64,000 bases of DNA, from assembly GCF_901875635.1 (NCBI RefSeq), contig NZ_CABFMN010000139.1, positions 62,001-126,000 of the forward strand. Direction: 5' to 3'. This DNA comes from Xylophilus ampelinus (lineage in GTDB: Bacteria; Pseudomonadota; Gammaproteobacteria; Burkholderiales; Burkholderiaceae_C). Below the pieces are notes generated by a model, which ran no database searches, was not told the origin of the DNA, and saw only the letters and a list, made by a program, of their open reading frames with translations. The first letter of the stretch is position 1, and every line of letters begins with the position of its first letter. Both the position numbers and the translations under genes were made by a program. Shown in pieces: positions 34,558-41,630 of the stretch.

Positions 34558-35373
34558 CGGCGTGCTCAGCCCGCCGTTGACGCTGAGCGTCTGCCCGGTG
34601 ATCGCGTCCGACTCGGGCCCGGCAAAGAAGGCCGCCGCCTGCGCGATGTCGGCGCAGTGCACCGGGAACAGCATGCGCTTCTTCAACTGCTGCAGCATGC
34701 CGCGCTCGTGGCTCGCCAGCTCCGGCGAGGCGCCGCCCCAGCGCGGCTCGGCGTCGGCGATGTAGCTCATCGCCACCGCGTTGATGCGGATGCCGTCGCG
34801 GCCAAGTTCGCGCGCCAGCACGCGGCACATCTGCATCATGCCGCCGGTGGCGCCACCGATGAACGACTCGCCCACCGTGGCCACGCGGCCGGCGTCGGTG
34901 CCGATGGCGACGATCTTGCCGTGCTGGTTGGCGCGCATGGCCGCCGCGGCCGCCTGGATGACGTGTGCGCGCGCCAGCCAGTGCGAGCGGATGTAGGTGT
35001 CGAAGTCCTCGCCGCTCATGTCCATGAACAGCTTGAAGGCCAGCGAATCACTGCTGGCGCCGGCGCCGCTGGCGGCCAGCACGTCCAGCCGGCCGTGGCG
35101 CTGCACGATGCCACCGACCAGCGCCTGCACGGCGGCGCGATCGGTCAGGTCGGCAGCAGCGAACTCGGCGCGCCCGCCGGTGGCGGCGATCTCGTTGGCC
35201 ACCGCCTGACCGGCGGCAGCGTTGCGCCCGCTGACCACCACGTGGGCGCCGCGCCGCGCCAGCTCGAGCGCGATGGCGCGGCCGATGTAGGCGGTGGCGC
35301 CGGTGACCAGTGCGATGGCGGCGGAGAGCGGGGGCGATGGCCGGGGCGATTGCCGGGACGGTGTGGACGTCAT
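34552..35373 (-). CDS. SDR-fold protein lacking the catalytic triad
   Basis: A 273-residue protein with the SDR fold (AIALVTGATAYIGRAIALELARRGAHVVVSGRN) and the usual end (ITGQTLSVNGG). The glycine motif TGxxxGIG reads TGATAYIG, NNAG reads ASGAG, and the YxxxK pair is lost: by alignment to the conserved LARELGRDGIRINAV segment the positions fall on Ile and Thr in FIGGATGG. The catalytic Ser falls in IGTDAG. It may bind a nucleotide or ligand without dehydrogenase activity, or use another mechanism. The ATG at 35373 gives a normal N-terminus. It is divergent from the thiolase gene, with a palindrome between them. Confidence 0.83.
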   Translation of the reverse strand: MTSTPSRQSPRPSPPLSAAIALVTGATAYIGRAIALELARRGAHVVVSGRNAAAGQAVANEIAATGGRAEFAAADLTDRAAVQALVGGIVQRHGRLDVLAASGAGASSDSLAFKLFMDMSGEDFDTYIRSHWLARAHVIQAAAAAMRANQHGKIVAIGTDAGRVATVGESFIGGATGGMMQMCRVLARELGRDGIRINAVAMSYIADAEPRWGGASPELASHERGMLQQLKKRMLFPVHCADIAQAAAFFAGPESDAITGQTLSVNGGLSTPG

Positions 35374-35383
35374 ACACTTCAAC

Positions 35384-35397
35384 CTAACATTTGTTTG
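35384..35397. promoter_or_regulatory. Candidate TetR operator, copy 6 (one mismatch)
   Basis: CTAACATTTGTTTG fits CNAACGNNYGTTNG with one mismatch (A for the first G). It lies 11 bases upstream of the SDR-like start (35373) and 33 bases before the thiolase start (35430), so it could control both divergent units. Confidence 0.55.
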
Positions 35398-35429
35398 ACA
35401 GACGGCCATTGTGAAGGAGAGCCACGGTC

Positions 35430-36602
35430 ATGGGCAAACGTGAGGCGGTGATCGTCGGCGTGGCCGACCTGCCGTTGAAGGACGGCAAGGTGATGGCGCC
35501 GATGTCGGTGCTGCAGGCGCAGGCGCTGTGCGCACGCGACGCGCTGGCCGACGCGGGCATCGCCATGCGCGAGGTGGACGGTCTGCTCACCGCCGGCATG
35601 TGGGGCGTGCCGGGCCCGGGCCAGCTGGCCACGGTGACGCTGTCGGAGTACCTCGGCCTCGCGCCGCGCTTCGTCGATGGCACCAACATCGGCGGCTCGG
35701 CCTTCGAGGCGCATGTGGCGCACGCTGCCACGGCCCTCGAGGCTGGGCGCTGCGAGGTGGCGCTGATCACCTACGGTAGCCTGCAGCGCAGCGAGGCCAG
35801 CCGCAACCTCGCGGGGCGGCCCTCGGTGCTGACGATGCAGTACGAGACGCCCTGGGGCATGCCCACACCGGTGGGTGGCTATGCACTGGCGGCCATGCGG
35901 CACATGCATGAGCACGGCACCACGTCCCAGCAACTGGCCGAGATCGCCGTCGCCACACGCAGGTGGGCAGCGCTGAACCCGGCGGCGACGATGCGCGGGC
36001 CGCTGTCGATCGACGACGTGCTGGCCAGTCCGATGATCTCGGACCCGCTGCACCTGCTCGACGCCTGCCTGGTCACCGACGGCGCCGGCGCCGTCGTGAT
36101 GACCACCGCCGAGCACGCGCGCGCCATCGGTCACCGCAAGCCGGTGCACGTGCGCGGCTATGGCGAGGCGCACACGCACTGGACGATTGCCGCGATGCCC
36201 GACCTCGCGCGCCTGGCGGCCGCCGAGATCGCCGGCCGCGAGGCCTTCGCGATGGCTGGCGTACGGCCCGACGGCATCGACGTGGTCGAGGTCTACGACT
36301 CCTTCACCATCACCGTGCTGCTCACGCTCGAGGCGCTAGGCTTCTGCAAGCGGGGCGAAGGCGGAGCCTTCGTGGCCAACCAGCGCACGGCGCCGGGCGG
36401 CGCGTTTCCGATGAACACCAACGGCGGAGGACTGTCGTATGCGCACCCGGGCATGTACGGCATCTTCCTGCTGATCGAGGCCGTTCGGCAACTGCGCGGC
36501 GAGTGCGGCCCGCGGCAGGTGCAGGACGCTGCCACCGCGCTGGTGCACGGCACCGGCGGCACGCTCTCCAGCGGCGCCACCTGCATTCTTTCGACGCACT
36601 GA
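35430..36602 (+). CDS. Thiolase-fold protein (SCP2/Ltp2-like), probable DUF35 partner
   Basis: A 390-residue thiolase-superfamily protein of the SCP2-thiolase/Ltp2 group. It has VIVGVADLP at the start, the GTNIGGSAFEAHVAHAATAL helix near 85 where classical thiolases carry the nucleophile Cys (here Ser/Ala context, no Cys), EVYDSFTITVLLTLEALGFC near 290, and NTNGGGLSYAHPGMYG near 330. Without the nucleophilic Cys and followed by a DUF35 protein, it resembles the retro-aldolase complexes of steroid side-chain degradation (Ltp2 with ChsH2-DUF35) as known from the literature. It would cleave a beta-hydroxyacyl-CoA rather than perform thiolysis. AAGGAGA precedes the ATG. Confidence 0.86.
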   Translation: MGKREAVIVGVADLPLKDGKVMAPMSVLQAQALCARDALADAGIAMREVDGLLTAGMWGVPGPGQLATVTLSEYLGLAPRFVDGTNIGGSAFEAHVAHAATALEAGRCEVALITYGSLQRSEASRNLAGRPSVLTMQYETPWGMPTPVGGYALAAMRHMHEHGTTSQQLAEIAVATRRWAALNPAATMRGPLSIDDVLASPMISDPLHLLDACLVTDGAGAVVMTTAEHARAIGHRKPVHVRGYGEAHTHWTIAAMPDLARLAAAEIAGREAFAMAGVRPDGIDVVEVYDSFTITVLLTLEALGFCKRGEGGAFVANQRTAPGGAFPMNTNGGGLSYAHPGMYGIFLLIEAVRQLRGECGPRQVQDAATALVHGTGGTLSSGATCILSTH

Positions 36603-36618
36603 CATCGGACCACCTGCC

Positions 36619-37020
36619 ATGTACGAGAAGCCCCTGCCCGTCGTCGACCCCGAGAGCGCGCCCTACTGGGCCGCGCTGAAGGAGCGCCGCCTGATCCTCA
36701 AGCGCTGCCGCGACTGCGGACGGCACCACTTCTACCCGCGCGCACTGTGTCCGCACTGCCACAGCGACGCGCTGGAGTGGTCCGACGCCCGTGGCACCGG
36801 CAGCATCTACAGCTACACGGTGGCGCGACGCCCGGCCGGCCCGGCCTTTAAGGCCGACGCGCCCTATGTGGTGGCGGTGGTCGAGCTCGACGAAGGCGCG
36901 CGCATGATGACCAACATCGTCACCGAGGACGTCGATTCGGTGCGCATCGGCCAGCGCGTGGCGGTGGCCTTCGAGGCGGTCACCGACGAGATCACGCTGC
37001 CCAAGTTCAAGGCGGCCTGA
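36619..37020 (+). CDS. Zinc-ribbon OB-fold protein (DUF35 family)
   Basis: A 133-residue protein with an N-terminal helix, a rubredoxin-like zinc ribbon CRDCGRHHFYPRALCPHC near residues 30-47 (two CxxC pairs) and an OB-fold with GTGSIYSYTVARRP. DUF35 proteins bind thiolase-fold partners and are needed for their aldolase or acyltransferase activity. It starts 16 bases after the thiolase stop, which strongly suggests a complex of the two. It is followed 14 bases later by an ACAD. Cytosolic. Confidence 0.92.
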   Translation: MYEKPLPVVDPESAPYWAALKERRLILKRCRDCGRHHFYPRALCPHCHSDALEWSDARGTGSIYSYTVARRPAGPAFKADAPYVVAVVELDEGARMMTNIVTEDVDSVRIGQRVAVAFEAVTDEITLPKFKAA

Positions 37021-37034
37021 ACGAGCTTACGGTC

Positions 37035-38270
37035 ATGGACTTCGAAGTCGACGCCGACACCCGGGCCATCGGCGAGGCCGTGCTGCGCTTCGTCGAGCGC
37101 GAAGTGCTGCCACTGGAGGACGAGCACCGCACGGTGCTCGCCAACGAACGCACGCTGTTTCAGCCCGATGGCCGCTTCGTGCCCGAGCTGCTGGCGTTGC
37201 GACGTCGCATCCGCATGCGCTCGGCGGAACTGGGCTACTACAACCTGTTCGGTGCCGAGGCGCTGGGCGGTGCGGGGTTGGGGGCGCAGGCGATGGCGCA
37301 CATCCAGGAGGTGCTGAACCACCGCTTCGGACCCGGCCGGCCGCTGATCCAGACCGTGGTGCTGCCATCGCCCTTCACCAATGGCCTGTCGCCGGTGCTG
37401 CGGCAGCTGACGCCGGCCGCCTTCGCGCGCTATCGCGAGGGCATCGCCAGCGGCGACAAGACGCTGTGCTTCGGCCTGAGCGAACCCGATGCCGGCTCCG
37501 ACGTGTTCGCAATGAAGACGCGCGCCGTGCGCGACGGCGACCACTGGGTGCTGAGCGGCACCAAGCAGTGGATCACCAACTCGCCTTACGCCGACCACGC
37601 GATGATCTTCGCGCTGACCGACCCCGAGGCTGCGGCCCGCCACCAAGGTGGCGTGACCGGGTTTTTCATCGACACGAAGACGCCTGGCTTCTCGGTGCCG
37701 CGCCTGATCAACACCATGGGCCATCTGGGCGGTGACACCGGCGTCGTGGTGCTCGACGGCGTGCGGGTGCCCGACGACCACCGGCTGGGCGCCGTGGGCC
37801 GCGGCCTGGCGGTGGCGATGGACGGCGTGAACGCCGGCCGTATCGGCATGGCAGCCACCTGCCTGGGGCTGGCGCGCTGGGCGCTGGACCAGGCGCTCGC
37901 GTACGCCAAGGTGCGCAAGACGCAGGGCGTTCCCATCGCCGAGCATCAGGCGATCCAGTTCATGCTGGCCGACAGCGCGATGGACATCTACGCCGCCAAG
38001 TCGATGATCCAGAACTGCGCCTGGCGCATCGACCGAGGCGAAGCGGCCACCGCGCAGGTGAGCATGGTCAAGGCCTTCGCCACCGAGATGCTCGGTCGCG
38101 TGATGGATCGCAGCATCCAGGTGCATGGCGCGATGGGCTTGACCAACGAGCTGCGCATCGAGGAGGGCTGGCGCTTCGCGCGTGTGATGCGCATCCCCGA
38201 CGGCACGGCCGAGATCCAGCGGCGCACCATCGCGCGCCAGCTGCTGGGCGGGCGGGCAACGGATCTGTAG
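37035..38270 (+). CDS. Acyl-CoA dehydrogenase
   Basis: A 411-residue ACAD with a somewhat longer N-terminal domain. GLSEPDAGSDVFAMKTRAV near residue 152 and GTKQWITNSPYADH near 180 contact FAD, KTQGVPIAEHQAIQ near 300 aligns with the RxxFGxPI motif with altered residues, and the C-terminus has RIPDGTAEIQRRTIA. The Glu-Gly-Thr catalytic position reads Asp-Gly-Thr, so the base is probably elsewhere. It lies between DUF35 and the TauD-like dioxygenase on the plus strand. It presumably makes the enoyl-CoA for the aldolase step. The substrate is not inferable. Confidence 0.92.
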   Translation: MDFEVDADTRAIGEAVLRFVEREVLPLEDEHRTVLANERTLFQPDGRFVPELLALRRRIRMRSAELGYYNLFGAEALGGAGLGAQAMAHIQEVLNHRFGPGRPLIQTVVLPSPFTNGLSPVLRQLTPAAFARYREGIASGDKTLCFGLSEPDAGSDVFAMKTRAVRDGDHWVLSGTKQWITNSPYADHAMIFALTDPEAAARHQGGVTGFFIDTKTPGFSVPRLINTMGHLGGDTGVVVLDGVRVPDDHRLGAVGRGLAVAMDGVNAGRIGMAATCLGLARWALDQALAYAKVRKTQGVPIAEHQAIQFMLADSAMDIYAAKSMIQNCAWRIDRGEAATAQVSMVKAFATEMLGRVMDRSIQVHGAMGLTNELRIEEGWRFARVMRIPDGTAEIQRRTIARQLLGGRATDL

Positions 38271-38304
38271 AACGCCGATACTGAGCTCTGGAGGCGAAGC
38301 GACG

Positions 38305-39147
38305 ATGGGGAAATCCGCGATGGAGATCAGGCGCCTGGCCGGAGCCATCGGCGCCGAGGTGACCGGGCTCGATCTGCGCCGGCCCCTTGCAGCGGCGCAG
38401 ACGGTCGAGCTGCGGCGCGTGTGGCTCGAGCACGGCGTGATCGTGCTGCCCGGCCAGATGCTGAGCAGCGACGAGTTCATGGCCTTCGCCGCCACCATCG
38501 GCACGCCGGTGGAGTATCCCTTCGTCAAGGGCCTCGACGGTTGGCCAACCATCATCGAAGTGAAGAAGCTCGAGCACGAGCGTGTCAACTTCGGCGGCGT
38601 CTGGCACAGCGACACCGCCTACCTGGAACAGCCGCCGATGGCCACGCTGTTGCTCGCGCGCGAGGTGCCGCCACACGGTGGCGACACCCTCTTCGCCAGC
38701 CAGACGGCGGCCTACGAAGCTCTGTCCGAGGGCATGCAACGGCTGCTGGCCGGTCTGCGCTGCGTCAACAGCTCGGCCAAGGCCGACACCTCGCGCACGC
38801 GCGAGGACCGTATTGCCGAAGCCGGCCGCAGCGAACGCCGCGTCTACGACGCCGAACATCCGGCGGTGCGGCTGCACCCCGAGACGGGACGCCGCGCGCT
38901 GTACATGAACGTGGCGCACACTGTGCAGTTCGCTGGCCTGACCGAGGAGGAAAGCGCGCCGCTGCTGCGCTTCCTGCACGAGCACCAGCGCAAGGAGGAG
39001 TTCACCTGCCGCGTGCGCTGGGCGCCCGGCACGCTGGCCCTATGGGACAACCGCAGCACGCAGCATTACCCGATCAACGACTACCACGGGTTCCGCCGCG
39101 TGATGCACCGCATCACGCTGGCGGGTGACGTGCCGCGCGCCGTCTGA
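38305..39147 (+). CDS. TauD/TfdA-family Fe(II)/2-oxoglutarate dioxygenase
   Basis: A 280-residue non-heme iron dioxygenase. GVWHSDTAY near residue 100 supplies the first His and Asp of the HxD...H facial triad, TQHYPINDYHGFRRVMHR near 253 supplies the distal His and the 2-oxoglutarate-binding Arg, and GAEVTGLDLRRPL is the usual N-terminal segment. Such enzymes hydroxylate or cleave ethers and sulfonates while decarboxylating 2-oxoglutarate. Here hydroxylation of an unactivated ring or side-chain carbon is plausible. TGGAGG precedes the ATG by about 10 bases; an internal ATG at 38320 is a less likely start. It is the last gene of its operon. Confidence 0.9.
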   Translation: MGKSAMEIRRLAGAIGAEVTGLDLRRPLAAAQTVELRRVWLEHGVIVLPGQMLSSDEFMAFAATIGTPVEYPFVKGLDGWPTIIEVKKLEHERVNFGGVWHSDTAYLEQPPMATLLLAREVPPHGGDTLFASQTAAYEALSEGMQRLLAGLRCVNSSAKADTSRTREDRIAEAGRSERRVYDAEHPAVRLHPETGRRALYMNVAHTVQFAGLTEEESAPLLRFLHEHQRKEEFTCRVRWAPGTLALWDNRSTQHYPINDYHGFRRVMHRITLAGDVPRAV

Positions 39148-39162
39148 CGGACCGCAGGTCCG
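39148..39162. terminator. Perfect short hairpin between convergent genes
   Basis: CGGACCGCAGGTCCG forms a 6-bp GC-rich stem with a 3-base loop directly after the TauD-like stop and 8 bases before the convergent hydrolase stop. No T-run follows. It could stop transcription from both sides. Confidence 0.4.
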
Positions 39163-39169
39163 CGAGGCA

Positions 39170-39958
39170 TCAGCGCTCGATGGCGATGCCCGCCGCGCTA
39201 GCGACGCGGGCCAGCGCCGCCAGCACTTCGGCGCGAGCCCGGTGCTGCGGATCGTGGCCGACCGCAGGGATTGCCGTCAACTCCAGCGGCATGCGGCCGT
39301 GGTCCACCAGCAGCCGCGCGCTCGCACGCCAGCCGTAGTCGTCATCCTGACCGAACAGCGCGGCCACCGGGCAGCGCACTTCGGCCACCTGTTTTGCCAT
39401 GGACCACGCGATCGCGGCTTCGTCGGCCCAGGGCTCGTACCAGGCCCAGAACATCGCATCGGTCTTGTCGCCATGGTGGCGAACGAGTTTCTCCCGCAGG
39501 CCGCCGTGCTCGAAGGCTTGGCGCGCCGAGGCCATGGCCCGCACCATCGGCAGGTCCAGCGCCACGGTGGGCGAGCAGGCGCAAACGCCGCGCACCGCGT
39601 CAGGGTGGGCGGCGGCGGCGAGCAGGCCCATGGCGCCGCCATCGCTGTGGCCGAAGACCACGCTGTGCCGAATGCCGAAGTGGCGCAGCACCTCGGCAAA
39701 CACAGGCCCCGACTCCTCGAAGCGATAGGAGCGTTCGCGCCGACCGACGTAGGCCTCCGAGCCGCCGTAGCCCCAGCGGTCGTAGGACAGCACGGCCAGA
39801 CCGCTCGTCCGGGCAATGGCCTCGGGCAGGTCCTTCCAGGTGCTCGTGCAGTCCAGGCCCCCGTGCATCATGACGATCACCGGCGCTTCACTGTCGATCC
39901 GGCCCCAGGCGGTCGCCGCCAGGCTGCGACCGCCGGCAACCAGGAGGTGCTGCTCCAT
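39170..39958 (-). CDS. Alpha/beta hydrolase
   Basis: A 262-residue alpha/beta hydrolase with MMHGGLDCTSTWKDL (oxyanion loop) near residue 30, SYDRWGYGGSE, the nucleophile elbow GHSDGG near 95, an acid in LFGQDDDYGW near 210 and His in PAVGHDPQHR near 240. It could cleave an ester, lactone or C-C bond. It lies 14 bases after the MerR gene and is the last gene of the long minus-strand run that begins at 58592. The start ATG at 39958 is preceded by GAG-poor sequence, so coupling with merR is likely. Confidence 0.88.
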   Translation of the reverse strand: MEQHLLVAGGRSLAATAWGRIDSEAPVIVMMHGGLDCTSTWKDLPEAIARTSGLAVLSYDRWGYGGSEAYVGRRERSYRFEESGPVFAEVLRHFGIRHSVVFGHSDGGAMGLLAAAAHPDAVRGVCACSPTVALDLPMVRAMASARQAFEHGGLREKLVRHHGDKTDAMFWAWYEPWADEAAIAWSMAKQVAEVRCPVAALFGQDDDYGWRASARLLVDHGRMPLELTAIPAVGHDPQHRARAEVLAALARVASAAGIAIER

Positions 39959-39972
39959 GCGCGGCCCCTCGC

Positions 39973-40395
39973 TCAACACCGTTCTCCTGCCGCCAGCGCT
40001 GCCGATGCGGCATCGCGGATGACACGCAGCTCCGCAAGCATCGAACCAACCGCGTCGCGGCGGTGCTGCAACGAATCGACGAAGGCTTGCAGCCCGGTTC
40101 CGGGATCGGTGGGTGGGCCGGACGTCGGCTGACCCAACCCATGCAGTCCGATGCGGCACTCCTGCAAAGAGAACCCCAGGGCCTGGAAGCGTTGCAGCAG
40201 TTCCAGCGTCCGAAGCTCGGCCGCGCCATACACACGCGCACCGCCCATTCGCTGCGGCAGCACCAACCCCAGCGATTCGTAGTGCCGGATGGCGCGCAGC
40301 GTGATGCCGACGCGCCTGCAGGCCTCGGAGATGCCCAGCGGCGCGGATGCCTGCGCCTGCCCAGCCCGCTCGGCTCGATGTTTCGGCACGGCCAC
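39973..40395 (-). CDS. MerR family transcriptional regulator
   Basis: A 140-residue regulator with the MerR winged helix: GISEACRRVGITLRAIRHYE near residue 21, then LGLVLPQR and the wing GGARVYGAAELRTLELLQR. A coiled-coil dimerisation helix and a short effector tail follow. The tail has only a terminal Cys (GERC), so metal sensing is unlikely and acyl-CoA sensing as in LiuR-type proteins is possible. The GTG start touches the upstream ACAD stop directly (TGA then GTG), so it is produced as part of the catabolic operon. Its target sites were not identified. Confidence 0.87.
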   Translation of the reverse strand: MAVPKHRAERAGQAQASAPLGISEACRRVGITLRAIRHYESLGLVLPQRMGGARVYGAAELRTLELLQRFQALGFSLQECRIGLHGLGQPTSGPPTDPGTGLQAFVDSLQHRRDAVGSMLAELRVIRDAASAALAAGERC

Positions 40396-41592
40396 TCAGT
40401 ACGACTTGGGCAGGCCGAGCACGTGCTCGCCGATGTAGTTCATCAGCATCTCGTTGTTGATGGGCGCGATCTCGAGCAGGCGCGTCATCGGCCACAGCGT
40501 CACCACGTCGTAGTCGCGGTCGAAGCCGTAGCCCCCGTGCACCTGCAGCGTGGCCTCGATGGCCGCCACCGCGGCGCGCGAGGCCAGCAGCTTGGCCATG
40601 TTGGCCTGCGCGCCGGCGTCCTCGCCGTTGTCGAAGCGGTCGGCGGCGTCGTAGGTCATCAGCCGCGCGGCTTCGAGTTCGGCCTTGGCCAGGGCCATGC
40701 GGTGCTGCAGCGACTGGTAGCTGCCGATGGGCTTGCCGAAGGGCTTGCGGTCCTTCGAGTACGCCACCGCCTTGCTGAGCGCGTAGTCCCCCAGGCCAAG
40801 CGCCGCGCCGGCGGCCAGCAGCCGCTCCGAGTTCAGGCCCTCGAACATCAGCTTGGCTCCCTTGCCGGGCTCGCCGATCACCGCGTCGGCGGGCAGCTGC
40901 ACGTTGTCGAAGAACACCATGTACTGGCGCTCGGCGGTCTCGACCTGGATGTTGAGCTGCTGCAGCTTGATGCCCGGCGTCTTCATGTCCAGCACGAACA
41001 GCGACATGCCGTCGGTGCGGTGCGCCACCTCGCCGACCTTGGAGGTGCGCGCCACCACCTGCATGTAGTCGGCATCGCGCGCGCCGGAGATGAAGACCTT
41101 CTGGCCGTTGAGCGTCCAGCCGCCGTCGGCGTTGCGGGTGGCCAGCGTGGACATGGCGAAGCTGTTGGTGCCGGCGTTGGGCTCGGTGATGGCGAAGCAC
41201 ATCTTCTTCTCGCCGGTGCAGGTGGGCGTCACGTACCGGGCGATCTGCTCCTGGGTGCCGTGGCGCACGATCGGCACCCGCGCCAGGCCGGTGACGACGA
41301 GGAACAGCGTCGGCACGCCGGCCAGCGCCAGCGCCTCATTGAGCGCGGTGATTTCGAGCACGCCGCCGCCGGAGCCGCCGTGCTCCTCCGGGATCGACAG
41401 CCCGAGAAGACCGAACTTGCCCAGCTCGCGCCACAGCTCGTCGGGGAAGCGGTCTTCCTTGATGCACTGCAGGATGTAGCTGCGAGGGTATTGCTTGGTG
41501 ACGCCGCGCGCGGCCTCCTGAATGTCGCGGATGCGCGACTGGATGATCGAGGAGGCGGTGGTGCGGCCGGTCGGCGTGGTCGGGGCGTTCAT
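40396..41592 (-). CDS. Acyl-CoA dehydrogenase (LGLPKSY-tail group)
   Basis: A 398-residue ACAD with CFAITEPNAGTNSFAMST near residue 137, GQKVFISGARDADYMQ near 165, RKPFGKPIGSYQSLQHRMALA near 285 and LQVHGGYGFDRDYDV near 350. It ends NYIGEHVLGLPKSY, without the classical E/GGT-NEIQR motif, like the ACADs at 22580, 27976 and 61138. It follows the AtuA-like gene by 38 bases and directly precedes merR. Near AtuA and the carboxylase, a citronellyl-CoA dehydrogenase (AtuD) type role is possible, but its paralogues fit equally well. Confidence 0.92.
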   Translation of the reverse strand: MNAPTTPTGRTTASSIIQSRIRDIQEAARGVTKQYPRSYILQCIKEDRFPDELWRELGKFGLLGLSIPEEHGGSGGGVLEITALNEALALAGVPTLFLVVTGLARVPIVRHGTQEQIARYVTPTCTGEKKMCFAITEPNAGTNSFAMSTLATRNADGGWTLNGQKVFISGARDADYMQVVARTSKVGEVAHRTDGMSLFVLDMKTPGIKLQQLNIQVETAERQYMVFFDNVQLPADAVIGEPGKGAKLMFEGLNSERLLAAGAALGLGDYALSKAVAYSKDRKPFGKPIGSYQSLQHRMALAKAELEAARLMTYDAADRFDNGEDAGAQANMAKLLASRAAVAAIEATLQVHGGYGFDRDYDVVTLWPMTRLLEIAPINNEMLMNYIGEHVLGLPKSY

Positions 41593-41630
41593 GGATCACT
41601 CCTTGGGGTTTCGGGGCAGGGCGGGTGGGG

